Shown piece after piece: positions 15,596 to 24,476 of a stretch of DNA of 52,796 nucleotides. The notes beneath the pieces are model-generated. The model ran no database searches, was not told the origin of the DNA, and saw nothing but the letters and a program-made list of their open reading frames with translations. This DNA is from Clostridia bacterium. Its GTDB lineage: Bacteria; Bacillota; Clostridia; Christensenellales; Aristaeellaceae. Position 1 is the stretch's first letter; each line of letters opens with the position of its first letter. Location: contig JAFXVR010000007.1 of NCBI GenBank assembly GCA_017534885.1, forward strand, positions 1 to 52,796, written 5' to 3'. A program made the position numbers and the translations under genes.

Positions 15596-17425
15596 ATGTG
15601 CGGAATAGTGGGTTACACGGGGCGGAGCGAGGCCTGCCCCATTCTGCTGGACGGTCTGCAGCGGCTGGAATACCGGGGCTATGACTCGGCGGGCGTGGCT
15701 GTGGGCGCGGACAATGGCAAGCTGGAAGTGGTCAAGGTCAAGGGTCGGCTGGAAGCGCTGCGGGAGATGACCGACAGCGGCCGGGCGGTGCATGGGCGCT
15801 ATGGCATCGGGCACACGCGCTGGGCGACCCACGGCGAGCCCACCGCGGCCAACGCGCATCCCCATGTCAGCAAGGATTCCCGGGTGGCGGTGGTGCACAA
15901 CGGCATCATCGAGAACTTCCAGGAGCTGCGGCAGTCCCTGGAGCGCCACGGAGTGGTCTTTGCCTCCCAGACGGACACGGAGTGCGTGGCGCACCTGATC
16001 GACCGCTACTATCAGGGCGATGCCGTCGAGGCCATTGCCCGGGCGCTGGCACGGGTGCGGGGCTCTTACGCCCTGGGCATCCTCTTCCGGGACGAGCCCG
16101 GGGTGATCTGGGCCATCCGCAAGGACAGCCCCATGATCGTGGGCCAGGGGGAGGACGGCTCCTTCATCGCCTCGGACGTGCCGGCCATCCTGAAGCACAC
16201 GCGCCGGGTCTGCTATGTGCAGAACATGGAGCTGGTACGCCTGGAGGGCACGGACATCCGCTTCTATTCCCTGGACGGGGAGGAGCTCAAAAAGGAATTC
16301 ACCACCGTGGAGTGGGACGCGGATGCGGCAGAAAAGGGCGGCTACGCGCACTTCATGCTCAAGGAGATCCACGAGCAGCCCAAGGCGGTAACGGACACCA
16401 TCAGCCCACGCATCCGCGACGGCCGGATCAATCTGGAGGAGCTGGGCCTCAGCGATGACGACATCCGCGGCATCCGGCGCATCCAGATGACGGCCTGCGG
16501 TTCGGCCTACCATGTGTGCATGACGGCGCGCTATGTGTTTGAAAGCCTGGCGCGCATTCCGGTGGACGTCGACCTGGCCAGCGAGCTGCGCTACCGCAAC
16601 CCGGTGCTGGAGGAAGGCACCCTGCTGGTGGTCGTCAGCCAGAGCGGCGAGACGGCGGACTCCCTGGCCGCCCTGCGCTATGCGAAGGAAAAAGGCATCC
16701 GCACCTTAGCCATCGTCAATGTGGTGGGCTCCTCCATCGCCCGGGAAGCGGACATGGTGCTCTACACCTGGGCCGGTCCGGAAATCGCGGTGGCCACCAC
16801 CAAGGCTTACTCCACCCAGCTGGTGGCCTGTGACCTGCTGGCGCTGCACTTCGGTCTGGTGCGCGGCGCCCTGGCTGAAGCTGACTATCAGGCCCATGTG
16901 CGGGAACTGCAGGAGCTGCCCCGCAAGATTGAACGCCTGCTGGAGGAAAAGGAGCGGGTGCAGTGGTTCGCGGGCAAGCTGGCTGCCCGCCAGAGCGTGT
17001 TCTTCATCGGGCGCGGCCTGGACTACGCCTCCTCCCTCGAGGGCTCGCTGAAGCTCAAGGAAATCAGCTATATCCACTCGGAGGCCTATGCCGCCGGCGA
17101 ACTCAAGCATGGCACCATCTCCCTGATCGAAAACGGCACCATGGTGGTGGGCATCGCCACCCAGGCGGATCTGATCGAGAAGGAAATCAGCAATATGGTG
17201 GAAGTGCGCTCCCGGGGCGCCTATGTCCTCGGCCTGACCAGCTATGGCCATTATGCCATTGAGGATCATGACGACTTCACCATCTATGTGCCCAAGACCT
17301 GCGAAGCCTTCTATCCCTCCCTGACCGTGATCCCCCTCCAGCTTCTGGCCTACTATGTCTCCCTGGCCAAGGGCCTGGACGTGGACAAACCCCGCAACCT
17401 CGCCAAGAGCGTGACGGTGGAGTGA
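15596..17425 (+). CDS. glmS: Glutamine-fructose-6-phosphate aminotransferase (isomerizing)
   Basis: A 609-residue enzyme making glucosamine-6-phosphate from fructose-6-phosphate and glutamine, the committed step of amino-sugar synthesis. After Met removal the catalytic Cys2 starts the glutaminase domain (CGIVGYTG). HTRWATHG and HNGIIENF follow, then two SIS isomerase domains with SQSGETADSLAALR, and the C-terminal KSVTVE that closes the active site. The gap to glmM is too short for a glmS ribozyme, and none is seen upstream of glmM, so regulation differs from the Bacillus arrangement. It ends before an exceptionally strong hairpin. Confidence 0.98.
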   Translation: MCGIVGYTGRSEACPILLDGLQRLEYRGYDSAGVAVGADNGKLEVVKVKGRLEALREMTDSGRAVHGRYGIGHTRWATHGEPTAANAHPHVSKDSRVAVVHNGIIENFQELRQSLERHGVVFASQTDTECVAHLIDRYYQGDAVEAIARALARVRGSYALGILFRDEPGVIWAIRKDSPMIVGQGEDGSFIASDVPAILKHTRRVCYVQNMELVRLEGTDIRFYSLDGEELKKEFTTVEWDADAAEKGGYAHFMLKEIHEQPKAVTDTISPRIRDGRINLEELGLSDDDIRGIRRIQMTACGSAYHVCMTARYVFESLARIPVDVDLASELRYRNPVLEEGTLLVVVSQSGETADSLAALRYAKEKGIRTLAIVNVVGSSIAREADMVLYTWAGPEIAVATTKAYSTQLVACDLLALHFGLVRGALAEADYQAHVRELQELPRKIERLLEEKERVQWFAGKLAARQSVFFIGRGLDYASSLEGSLKLKEISYIHSEAYAAGELKHGTISLIENGTMVVGIATQADLIEKEISNMVEVRSRGAYVLGLTSYGHYAIEDHDDFTIYVPKTCEAFYPSLTVIPLQLLAYYVSLAKGLDVDKPRNLAKSVTVE

Positions 17426-17449
17426 ACGTTGAGCTTTTTGGGGAGCTTT

Positions 17450-17499
17450 GGGGGGAAGGGGAAGAACCTTTTTGAAAAAAGGTTCTTCCCCTTCCCCCC
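17450..17499. terminator. Very long hairpin after glmS
   Basis: GGGGGGAAGGGGAAGAACCTTTTT at 17450-17473 is followed by a single G and its exact complement to 17499, a stem of 24 bp with almost no loop. There is strong purine/pyrimidine strand asymmetry. A T-rich stretch (CCTTTTCCTATTTCT) follows. It probably terminates glmS transcription, but it is longer than a usual terminator and could extrude as a cruciform. Confidence 0.75.
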
Positions 17500-17609
17500 A
17501 ACCCCCCTTTTCCTATTTCTAAAACTTTTGCCGATTGTGTCGGGCTTCTTTCGCGGGAGAGCAGAAGAGAAGGGGAGGAGGGGAGATGGGGAAGCCTGAT
17601 GAGACAGTA

Positions 17610-17640
17610 TACAAAAAGCGCCCATTATTGGACGCTCTTT
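17610..17640 (-). terminator. Terminator of the radA/PIN-TRAM transcript
   Basis: On the minus strand AAAAGAGCGTCC pairs imperfectly with GGGCGCTTTTT around AATAAT just after the PIN/TRAM stop, and ends in a T-run. Confidence 0.65.
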
Positions 17641-17642
17641 TC

Positions 17643-18767
17643 TTATGACTCGCTTTCGGCGAGCTTTGCAAACACCATTCTGCCGGCAGAGGTCTGCAGG
17701 ACGCTGGTCACGGTGACGTTCACGGTCTGGCCCACCAGCGGCGCGGCGTTCTCGCAGACGACCATGGTGCCGTCGGGCAGGTAGCCCACGCCCTGGTGCG
17801 CCTCCCGGCCTTCCTTCACCAGCGTCAGCTCGATGATGTCCCCGGCGGAGAGGCTCAAGCGGAGCGCCTCGTTCAGCCGGTTGATGTTCAGCACCCGGAT
17901 GTCGCTGACCGCGGCGGACCGGGCCAGGCTCTGGTCGCAGGTCACCAGGGAATAGCCCTTATTCCTGGCCAGGCGCAGCAGGCGCACGTCGGGATCGTCC
18001 GGCTCAGGCGGGGTGGCGATGACCCGCAGGTGGACGGAGGGATCGCCCTTGAGCTGTTCCAGCAGGCTCAGCCCGCGCTCGCCGCGCACACGTTTGGAGA
18101 CGTCGCCGGAGGCGCTCAGCCGGCGCAATTCTTCCACCATGAAGTCAGCGGCAATCAGATCACCCTCCAAAAAGCCTTCCCGGCAGATGCCCGTCAGCCG
18201 TCCATCCGACAGGGCGGAGAGATCCAGCAGCTTGCCCGGCGCGGCTGCCCTCAGCCGGCGGGAACCGCTCTTGCGGTGGAAACGGCGGCCTTTAGGCGCG
18301 AGATGCTGCTGAAGGGCCTTGTTCAGATCCTCAGCCCGGCGGTAACCGATGGTATAGCCGAACACGCCCAGGGTCAGATAAAGCAGGGCGGAAAAGGCGG
18401 TGGTGAAAATCGAGCTGCCCATGAAGTGGAGGATGCCGCAGAGCAGGGCGGCGATGACCAGACCCACCACCAGTCCGGCGATTGCGGGCACCAGGCTGGT
18501 GACGGGCATGGAATCCAGCTTGTTCATCAGGGCGTTGGTCAGGCCGGTCAGCGCGCTGAGGATCCGCTCGGACAGCAGCCACATCACCAGCGCCAGCAGC
18601 AGCGCCAGGCCAATGCAGAAGAGCACCAGCTGCACTAGGGGGATGGTGACATCCGGGTTGGCCAGCTTCACCAGCGACACGGCGGCAAAGGTCAGCGCCA
18701 CGCCGATGCCCGCGCCCAGCAGGGCGATCAGCAGTTTCTGGATGAGATGCAGGACTTTTGATTTCAT
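17643..18767 (-). CDS. YacL-type membrane protein with PIN and TRAM domains
   Basis: A 374-residue protein with about four N-terminal membrane segments (residues 1-150), a PIN nuclease-like domain starting at KLLDLSALSDGRLTGI with later acidic residues in TCDQSLARSAAV, and a C-terminal TRAM RNA-binding domain (GREAHQGVGYLPDGTMVVCENA). This matches Bacillus YacL, whose gene is also linked to radA. The PIN family suggests RNA cleavage, but the substrate is not known. AAGGAG precedes the ATG. It lies 32 bases after radA and ends at the terminator at 17610. Confidence 0.93.
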   Translation of the reverse strand: MKSKVLHLIQKLLIALLGAGIGVALTFAAVSLVKLANPDVTIPLVQLVLFCIGLALLLALVMWLLSERILSALTGLTNALMNKLDSMPVTSLVPAIAGLVVGLVIAALLCGILHFMGSSIFTTAFSALLYLTLGVFGYTIGYRRAEDLNKALQQHLAPKGRRFHRKSGSRRLRAAAPGKLLDLSALSDGRLTGICREGFLEGDLIAADFMVEELRRLSASGDVSKRVRGERGLSLLEQLKGDPSVHLRVIATPPEPDDPDVRLLRLARNKGYSLVTCDQSLARSAAVSDIRVLNINRLNEALRLSLSAGDIIELTLVKEGREAHQGVGYLPDGTMVVCENAAPLVGQTVNVTVTSVLQTSAGRMVFAKLAESES

Positions 18768-18799
18768 GCGCAGTCTCCTTGGTTCAACAGTATCAGCGA

Positions 18800-20170
18800 T
18801 CAGGGGAAAATGACCGCTAAGGCCTGCATGACCGTATCCACTCCGATCACCCGGACGCCCTCCGGCGGCTTCATGGCGCGCAGACTGGCCCGGGGCAGCA
18901 CCAGGGTGTCAAAGCCCAGGCGCGCGCACTCAGCCACTCGGCGGTCGCACTGGGGCACAGGCCGCACCTCGCCGGCCAGCCCCACCTCGCCCATGACCGC
19001 GATGGATGCGCCCACAGGCGTATCCCGCAGGGAGGAGGCCACGGCCACGCACAGCGCCAGGTCGGCGGCGGGCTCGGTCAGCTCAATCCCGCCGGCCACA
19101 TTGATATAGATATCCTGGGAGGAGGTGCGCTGCATGGCCCGCTTTTCCAGCACCGCCAGCAGCAGCGCCACCCGGCCCGTGTCCATGCCGGAAACCGTCC
19201 GCCGGGGATTGCCCCAGGTGTTGGGCACGGCGAGGGCCTGCACATCGCAGAGCAGTGGACGTGAGCCCTCCAGCCCGCAGTACACTACGGAGCCGGACGC
19301 GCCCTTGGCCCGCAGGGAGAGCAGGCGCTCGGAGGGATTGGCCACAGGCTGCATGCCTTCCGCTGTCATTTGGAACACGCCCAGCTCATTCACGGAGCCG
19401 AAGCGATTTTTGACGGCGCGGAGCAGACGGTATTCCTGCTGGCGGTCGCCCTCGAAATAGAGCACCGCGTCCACCATGTGTTCCAGCATCCGCGGCCCGG
19501 CGATGGCCCCGTCCTTGGTGACGTGTCCCACCAGGAAAATGGCGGTGCCGCTCTCCTTGGCCAGACGCAGCAGCAGGCTGGTGCACTCCCGGATCTGGCT
19601 GACGGCTCCCGGCGCGCCGGCGAGCTCAGGCCGGTACACTGTCTGAATGGAGTCCACCACCATCACGTCCGGCTGAAGCTCGCTGAGCCGGGTCTCGATA
19701 TTGTCCATGGCGTTTTCCGCCAGCACGTACAAGCCGGGGGTGCTGATGGACAGCCTGGTGGCCCGCAGCTTGATCTGGCGGGCGCTCTCCTCACCTGAGA
19801 CGTACAGCACCCGCTTGCCCTGGCGGCAGAGGTTGGCGCAGACCTGCAGCAGCAGGGTGGATTTGCCGATGCCCGGGTCGCCGCCCAGCAGCATCAGCGC
19901 ACCTTCCACAATGCCTCCGCCCAGCACCCGGTCCAGCTCGTTGATGCCGGTGAGGGTGCGCAGGGCTTCATCCTCGGGGATGTCGGATATCAGCATGGCC
20001 TCCGCGCCGGAGCCGGGGCGCTGTTTGGCGGGCTTGACCGCTTTGGCTTCGGCCCGCACCCCTTCCTCTAACGTGTTCCAGGCGCCGCAGCCCGGGCAGC
20101 GTCCCGCCCAGCGGGGGCTTTCATAGCCGCAGGCCGTGCAGGCGTAGATGGTTTTTTCTTTTGCCGCCAT
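18800..20170 (-). CDS. radA: DNA repair protein RadA/Sms
   Basis: A 456-residue recombination ATPase and branch-migration helicase acting with RecA. It has an N-terminal four-Cys zinc finger (CTACGYESPRWAGRCPGCG), Walker A GGDPGIGKSTLL, the RadA-specific KNRFGSVNELGVF, and a C-terminal Lon-like domain (AGGIELTEPAADLA). The ATG at 20170 has GGAGG at six bases. It is downstream of a sugar kinase-like gene (29-base gap) and upstream of the PIN/TRAM gene. Confidence 0.97.
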   Translation of the reverse strand: MAAKEKTIYACTACGYESPRWAGRCPGCGAWNTLEEGVRAEAKAVKPAKQRPGSGAEAMLISDIPEDEALRTLTGINELDRVLGGGIVEGALMLLGGDPGIGKSTLLLQVCANLCRQGKRVLYVSGEESARQIKLRATRLSISTPGLYVLAENAMDNIETRLSELQPDVMVVDSIQTVYRPELAGAPGAVSQIRECTSLLLRLAKESGTAIFLVGHVTKDGAIAGPRMLEHMVDAVLYFEGDRQQEYRLLRAVKNRFGSVNELGVFQMTAEGMQPVANPSERLLSLRAKGASGSVVYCGLEGSRPLLCDVQALAVPNTWGNPRRTVSGMDTGRVALLLAVLEKRAMQRTSSQDIYINVAGGIELTEPAADLALCVAVASSLRDTPVGASIAVMGEVGLAGEVRPVPQCDRRVAECARLGFDTLVLPRASLRAMKPPEGVRVIGVDTVMQALAVIFP

Positions 20171-20199
20171 GGCGTCCTCCAGTCAGGCTTGTTCTGTGC

Positions 20200-21312
20200 T
20201 CATCTTCTTCCGGCCAGGTTCCGGCAGATGTCCGTCATCCGGTCAAACTTGCCCTCCATGTCTGTCAGCAGCTTCATCTGGTTTCTGGCGCGGATCAGGT
20301 TGTGGTCGGGGGAGCGCACCTTGAAATATACGTCGCCGTCCAGGTAGTCCGTCAGGAAGCGCATGGCCAGCTCGCAGGTCAGCACCTTGACGGAGAGGGG
20401 GAGAAGCTCGATCTCATGGGGCGTCAGGATGTCCCGCACCTCGCTGAGAAACCCCCGGGTGAACTGCTCGTACAGGCCGATGTCCATGCTGACCATGTCG
20501 AGATTCTTCTCGTCCTCCGCGGCGGTGGACGCGCCGGAACGGATCGCGTCGCCGTAATCGTACAGGGCGGTGCCGGGCATGACGGTGTCCAGGTCGATGA
20601 CGCAGATGGCGTGGTTGGTGTCGTCGTCGATCATCACGTTGTTGATCTTGGTATCGTTGTGGGTCACCCGCACGGGCAGGCGGCCGCTTTTCATTTCCCG
20701 CACCAGGGCGCTCATCATCTTGCGGCGATCGAAGAAGAATTCGATCTCCTCCTCCACGCTGTCAGCACGTCCGGCCCGGTCGGCGGCCACAGCGGCCACG
20801 AAGGCATAAAAGCGCTGCTGGGTGTTGTGGAAGCCCGGGATGGTCTCAGAGAGCTTCGCGGCGGGGAAGTCCGTCAGCAGGCGCTGGAACTCGCCGAAGG
20901 CCCGGCCGGCTTCATAGAAGTGTTCCGGCTGGGTCACCTGGTCGTAGGCGGTGGCGTGATCGATATAGTTGTACGCCCGCCAGAAGCTGTCCGGCCCGGC
21001 CTGCCACATGGGCTCGCCCTCCAGGGTGGGGATGACGCGCAGCATCCGCCGGGTGCTGTCGATGCCCTGGGCTTCATAGGCGTGCAGGATGTGGCCGGTC
21101 ACCAGCTCGATATTGTGCATCACGCTGACCGGATCCTTGAACACATAGCTGTTCACCCGCTGCAGCAGGTACTCCCTCTTCGACCCGTCCGGCATGCGGT
21201 AGGTCAGGTGGTAGGTGGTGTTGATGTTGCCGGACAGGATCTCCTGGCATTCCTCGTATCTGCCGTCAAAGCGGAAGCGCGGCAGGATGCCTTTGATGTC
21301 ATTGTACAGCAT
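20200..21312 (-). CDS. APH-fold phosphotransferase, N-acetylhexosamine 1-kinase (NahK)-like
   Basis: A 370-residue member of the aminoglycoside/choline kinase fold. The catalytic loop is VTHNDTKINNVMIDDDTN and the metal-binding motif ICVIDLDTVMPGTALYDYGD. This combination resembles Bifidobacterium NahK (lnpB), which phosphorylates GlcNAc or GalNAc at C1 in the salvage of mucin and milk sugars. The length is also similar. Substrate is inferred from motif likeness only; homoserine or choline kinase activity cannot be excluded. The start overlaps the end of the ECF S-component gene by 14 bases, so the two are co-translated. radA follows after 29 bases. Confidence 0.78.
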   Translation of the reverse strand: MLYNDIKGILPRFRFDGRYEECQEILSGNINTTYHLTYRMPDGSKREYLLQRVNSYVFKDPVSVMHNIELVTGHILHAYEAQGIDSTRRMLRVIPTLEGEPMWQAGPDSFWRAYNYIDHATAYDQVTQPEHFYEAGRAFGEFQRLLTDFPAAKLSETIPGFHNTQQRFYAFVAAVAADRAGRADSVEEEIEFFFDRRKMMSALVREMKSGRLPVRVTHNDTKINNVMIDDDTNHAICVIDLDTVMPGTALYDYGDAIRSGASTAAEDEKNLDMVSMDIGLYEQFTRGFLSEVRDILTPHEIELLPLSVKVLTCELAMRFLTDYLDGDVYFKVRSPDHNLIRARNQMKLLTDMEGKFDRMTDICRNLAGRR

Positions 21313-21883
21313 GATGGTGGACTCCCTCCGTATTCAGTGAAAGCCCGGCGCTTTCCATCAGCCGGACCAGCGGCGGAATGAGAACGAGCTGCAGGATGAT
21401 GCCGGGAAGGGCGGTGGTCACAGCGCCGGCGAGGAACATCTCGAAAGTGAAGACGCTGTGGCTCAGGCCCGTCAGCAGGAGCTGGGCCAGCCCCCAGGCG
21501 ATGCGCCCCAGCACCATCGAGAGCAGCAGGGTCAGGTAGATGATACCCGGCTTGCGGGGCAGCAGACGATGCCCCAGTCCGGCTGCGCAGCCGTAGACTG
21601 CCAGCTCGGCTGTCATGGCGACGGCTGAAGGAAAGAGCGCCGGCATGCCGAAGAGCAGAGAGCGGAGCACCGGGGCGATCAGGCCCACCGCCAGCCCATA
21701 AGGCCAGCCGCAGACAAAGCCGCAGAGCAGCACGGGTAGGTGCATGGGGCAGAGCATGGAGCCGATCTGCGGTACCTGACCTGTCAGGAAGGGCAGCACC
21801 AAAGCCAAGGCCAGATAGAGCGCCGCGTAGATCATGCGGCGGACGGCCAGCGGATCTCCTCCGCGCGCCTTATGCCCTGTCAT
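21299..21883 (-). CDS. ECF transporter S component (substrate-binding membrane subunit)
   Basis: A 194-residue hydrophobic protein with about six membrane segments. The block MLCPMHLPVLLCGFVCGWPYGLAVG is typical of small S components of energy-coupling factor vitamin transporters. The ECF ATPases and T component are not in the window, so it must use a shared module. The ATG at 21883 has GGAGAAGG upstream and overlaps the end of the DUF3842 gene by 14 bases. The longer frame to 21973 lies inside that gene and is rejected. Its substrate is not evident; the kinase encoded downstream in the same operon may act on the imported compound. Confidence 0.82.
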   Translation of the reverse strand: MTGHKARGGDPLAVRRMIYAALYLALALVLPFLTGQVPQIGSMLCPMHLPVLLCGFVCGWPYGLAVGLIAPVLRSLLFGMPALFPSAVAMTAELAVYGCAAGLGHRLLPRKPGIIYLTLLLSMVLGRIAWGLAQLLLTGLSHSVFTFEMFLAGAVTTALPGIILQLVLIPPLVRLMESAGLSLNTEGVHHHAVQ

Positions 21884-22295
21884 GGCCTTCTCCGCACAGG
21901 CGGCTGATACTGGCGATGGCGTCCTCCAGAATGGCGGTCGTGCCCTGAGTAACGCCGGCGATATAAGTATCACAGAGATTCATGGGAATCAGCACCCGCC
22001 GGGCCGGGCTGGAGGCCACCGCGTTGGCCATGGCGGGGGAGACCTCGCCCAGCAGCGCGTCCGCCATGGCGATGCCGATGGGTCCTACGATGAGCCCTGC
22101 CTGGCGGCACTGGACAATCACCGCGTTTTCACCGGTGGCCGCGTGATCCACACAGCCGGTTTTCAGCATGGCGGAGGTGGCGGCGCTGCTGGTGCCCACC
22201 GCGGTGATGTCCGCGCCGGGACAGGCTCCGCGGATACCCTCCGCCAACCGGGCTCCCAGCCGGCCGCCCTGGCCGTCAATGATCAGTATCCTCAT
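21870..22295 (-). CDS. DUF3842 family protein
   Basis: A 141-residue protein matching the DUF3842 family of Clostridia. It has a Rossmann-like start (MRILIIDGQGGRLGARL), GTSSAATSAMLK, and a block GLIVGPIGIAMADALLGEVSP that resembles a nucleotide- or substrate-binding loop. No function is known for the family. AAAGGAG precedes the ATG. The stop overlaps the ECF S-component start, and that gene in turn overlaps the kinase, so the three appear to be one functional unit. Confidence 0.85.
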   Translation of the reverse strand: MRILIIDGQGGRLGARLAEGIRGACPGADITAVGTSSAATSAMLKTGCVDHAATGENAVIVQCRQAGLIVGPIGIAMADALLGEVSPAMANAVASSPARRVLIPMNLCDTYIAGVTQGTTAILEDAIASISRLCGEGHDRA

Positions 22296-22341
22296 GGACG
22301 CTCCTTTGCGATTGTTTTCAGGATGATGCTAAAATAGGAAA

Positions 22342-23316
22342 TTACCGCCCGGTGAACAGCCACACGCCGCTTTCCGCCAGGGCTTCCTCCCGGAGCTGGC
22401 CGACCGCGTCCTCCAGCACAACATCGGCCATCAGCTCAGGATAGGCAGTTTTGGCGATGGCCAGCAGGGCGGCGATGCGCAGCCAGGGGGTCTCAAGGGC
22501 GGCTGAAGGGATCAGCACTGCCCGGCCGGCGCGGACGGCTTCTGTGTCTGCCAGCCCTTCCCGGGCCAGCAGGGCGTCGCGCTTCGCTTCAGCGGCGCTG
22601 TCCGTCAGCAAACCGGGGCCGAGAACGCTGCTGTCAACCAGTTTCACGATCAGGTCAGGGTTCTTCCGGCTGATCCAGCCGCTGTCCACCGCCAGCCGAT
22701 CCTCTGTCAGCCGGGCAGCCACATCGTACACGCCCGCGTCAATCAGCAGCTCATGCTCCGCGCTGTGCCGGCTGACCGTGACGAAATCTCGCTCGGTTTC
22801 CAGATAGGCGTACACCCGCTTGCACTCCAGCAGGCTTTCCAGCCGGTCGGCCAGCAGGGTCTGGTAATAGTGCAGCGCGCTGGAAGCCTCCGGGGCATCC
22901 GTACTGACCCCCAGCCGGTCCGCCTCGGTGACAGTTTCCTTTTCCACCGCGGTTTTCTCCGCGCTGTCGGACAGACGGGAGACGGACGCAGAAGCTTCAG
23001 CGCTCTCGTCCGGCAGGCCGGGGCCTTCGCCGGGGCGGTGAATCTGCCCTTCCGCGTCGCTCCGCACTTCAGCGGAGGCGGTTTCATCGTACTCCCTGCG
23101 GCGGGAGGCCGGGTTTTCCCAAAGCGGTTCGGCCTCTTCATCCACCGCGCCGGCGGTGTCTGACGCGGCTTCAGCTCCGATGTCTGCCGCGCTGGCTGCC
23201 GCGCCGCCCTGGCCGCCCTCCGCCTGGAGCGCGCTCCCGTCCAGCCCGGTGCGGGCCCGGCAGGAGGTCAGCGCCAGCGCTGAGAGCAGGGCCAGCAGCA
23301 GGATGAGCTTCCTCAT
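22342..23316 (-). CDS. Lipoprotein with divergent periplasmic-binding-type C-terminal domain
   Basis: A 324-residue lipoprotein. The signal peptide ends in a lipobox (LSALALTSC). A low-complexity Ala/Glu/Ser linker follows to about residue 150. The C-terminal 170 residues contain patterns such as SRKNPDLIVKLVDSSVLG and AVRAGRAVLIPSAALETPWLRIAAL, which recall the C-terminal lobe of siderophore/cobalamin-type binding proteins, though a complete domain is not evident. The ATG at 23316 has GAGGTGG upstream; the frame above it belongs to the preceding gene. It starts ten bases after that DUF4129 gene's stop, placing it in the MoxR module 2 operon. Confidence 0.72.
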   Translation of the reverse strand: MRKLILLLALLSALALTSCRARTGLDGSALQAEGGQGGAAASAADIGAEAASDTAGAVDEEAEPLWENPASRRREYDETASAEVRSDAEGQIHRPGEGPGLPDESAEASASVSRLSDSAEKTAVEKETVTEADRLGVSTDAPEASSALHYYQTLLADRLESLLECKRVYAYLETERDFVTVSRHSAEHELLIDAGVYDVAARLTEDRLAVDSGWISRKNPDLIVKLVDSSVLGPGLLTDSAAEAKRDALLAREGLADTEAVRAGRAVLIPSAALETPWLRIAALLAIAKTAYPELMADVVLEDAVGQLREEALAESGVWLFTGR

Positions 23317-23324
23317 GTTCCACC

Positions 23325-24476
23325 TCACTCGTGCAGGCAGGCCACATAGCGCAGCCGCAGCCACTGCCGCCAGGGCGCGCTGTCATAGAGCGCCGCCTCG
23401 GTGGCAGTCAGCAGCTCAGCCACCTTGTCCCGCTGACGCTCCTCCAGCGGATGATTGCTGTAGGCCGCCTCCAGCCAGATCTGTACGGCCTCCTCATAGA
23501 GCTTTCCGTAGGCTTCACCCATCTGACGGCTGAGACATTCTGTCCAGCGCTGAAAAGGCGTGTTGCCCGGGCTGAGGTCTGCCGCGTCCAGGTAGGCGAC
23601 CACATGGCCGAACAGGGCGCGAATGGCCTCAGCCAGATCTTCGGAAGCGAAAAGCTGGCGTTTTCGGCGGGCTTCCTCCCGGCGCCGGTTCAGCGCAAGG
23701 AAGGGGAGGAAGGGGAGAATCACCAGGGCGGCCACCGCCAGCAGCAAAAGAATGGTGCGCAGGAGCCGCAGCCAGTCGGGCCGGGAAATCTGCTGTTCCT
23801 GCAGGGTCACCAGGCGGTAGTCCGCGCCGGGCAGGGATTCACCCTCACCCTCCTCAAAACGCCTCAGGCTGATGTGACGCGACTCGCCAACCGAGTCCGG
23901 ATCCTCAGAAAGAGCGCCTTCCGCGGATTGGACGGCCTGTCCCAGCCAGTCCCGCACCCGCTCGGAGGCGGCCTCCACCGCCATGTCCGTGCCGGGCCGG
24001 AGGATGAATACCGCCAGCGTCACCGCGAGAACCATCGCGCCAAAGAGCGCGTCCTGCTTCCACCCGCCCGGCCTGTACAGTTTCAGGCCCAGCAGGCCAA
24101 AGAACGCCGCATTGGCCCAGCCGGGGAGGCTCAGGCCGAAGTAGGCCTGTCCGAGAGCCAGCAGGGCGGCGGTGAACAGCACCGGCCAGCGGGAGCGGGA
24201 CAGGGCCAAAGCCAGCGCCCAGGCGGCAAAGAACGCGATCAGCAGGATCGAGGCCAGACGCACATTCTGTCCGGCAGGCACATCGAAATAGCGGTAGGCA
24301 TAGGCGTTGACCGCCTCGCTGGCCGCGAAGAGCCGGTTCAGCAGGGCGGCCAGCCCCAGCCGCGCCTCCGGCAGGACCAGCAGCAGAAGGAGACTCAGCG
24401 ACAGCGCGGCGGATGCAATCCTGAAGGGGACACGGTGAAGGGGACGCGGCGCAGGGGTCAGACTCAATCCTGCCAT
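23325..24476 (-). CDS. Polytopic membrane protein, DUF4129-like (module 2)
   Basis: A 383-residue protein with several N-terminal membrane segments (about residues 15-150), an extracytoplasmic loop of some 90 residues (ASERVRDWLG to SRPDW), another membrane segment (TILLLLAVAALVILPFL) and a cytoplasmic helical C-terminus with the DUF4129-like ending YEEAVQIWLEAAYSNHPLEE. It parallels the 10423-11646 protein in layout and gene order but is clearly diverged. GGAGGAGG precedes the ATG, which overlaps the DUF58 stop by 13 bases. Confidence 0.8.
   Translation of the reverse strand: MAGLSLTPAPRPLHRVPFRIASAALSLSLLLLLVLPEARLGLAALLNRLFAASEAVNAYAYRYFDVPAGQNVRLASILLIAFFAAWALALALSRSRWPVLFTAALLALGQAYFGLSLPGWANAAFFGLLGLKLYRPGGWKQDALFGAMVLAVTLAVFILRPGTDMAVEAASERVRDWLGQAVQSAEGALSEDPDSVGESRHISLRRFEEGEGESLPGADYRLVTLQEQQISRPDWLRLLRTILLLLAVAALVILPFLPFLALNRRREEARRKRQLFASEDLAEAIRALFGHVVAYLDAADLSPGNTPFQRWTECLSRQMGEAYGKLYEEAVQIWLEAAYSNHPLEERQRDKVAELLTATEAALYDSAPWRQWLRLRYVACLHE

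Noticed and set aside
17450..17499. Hairpin after glmS as an IS end or recombination site.
   Set aside because: No transposase, direct repeat or second copy is visible in the window; a terminator-like role explains its position between convergent genes.
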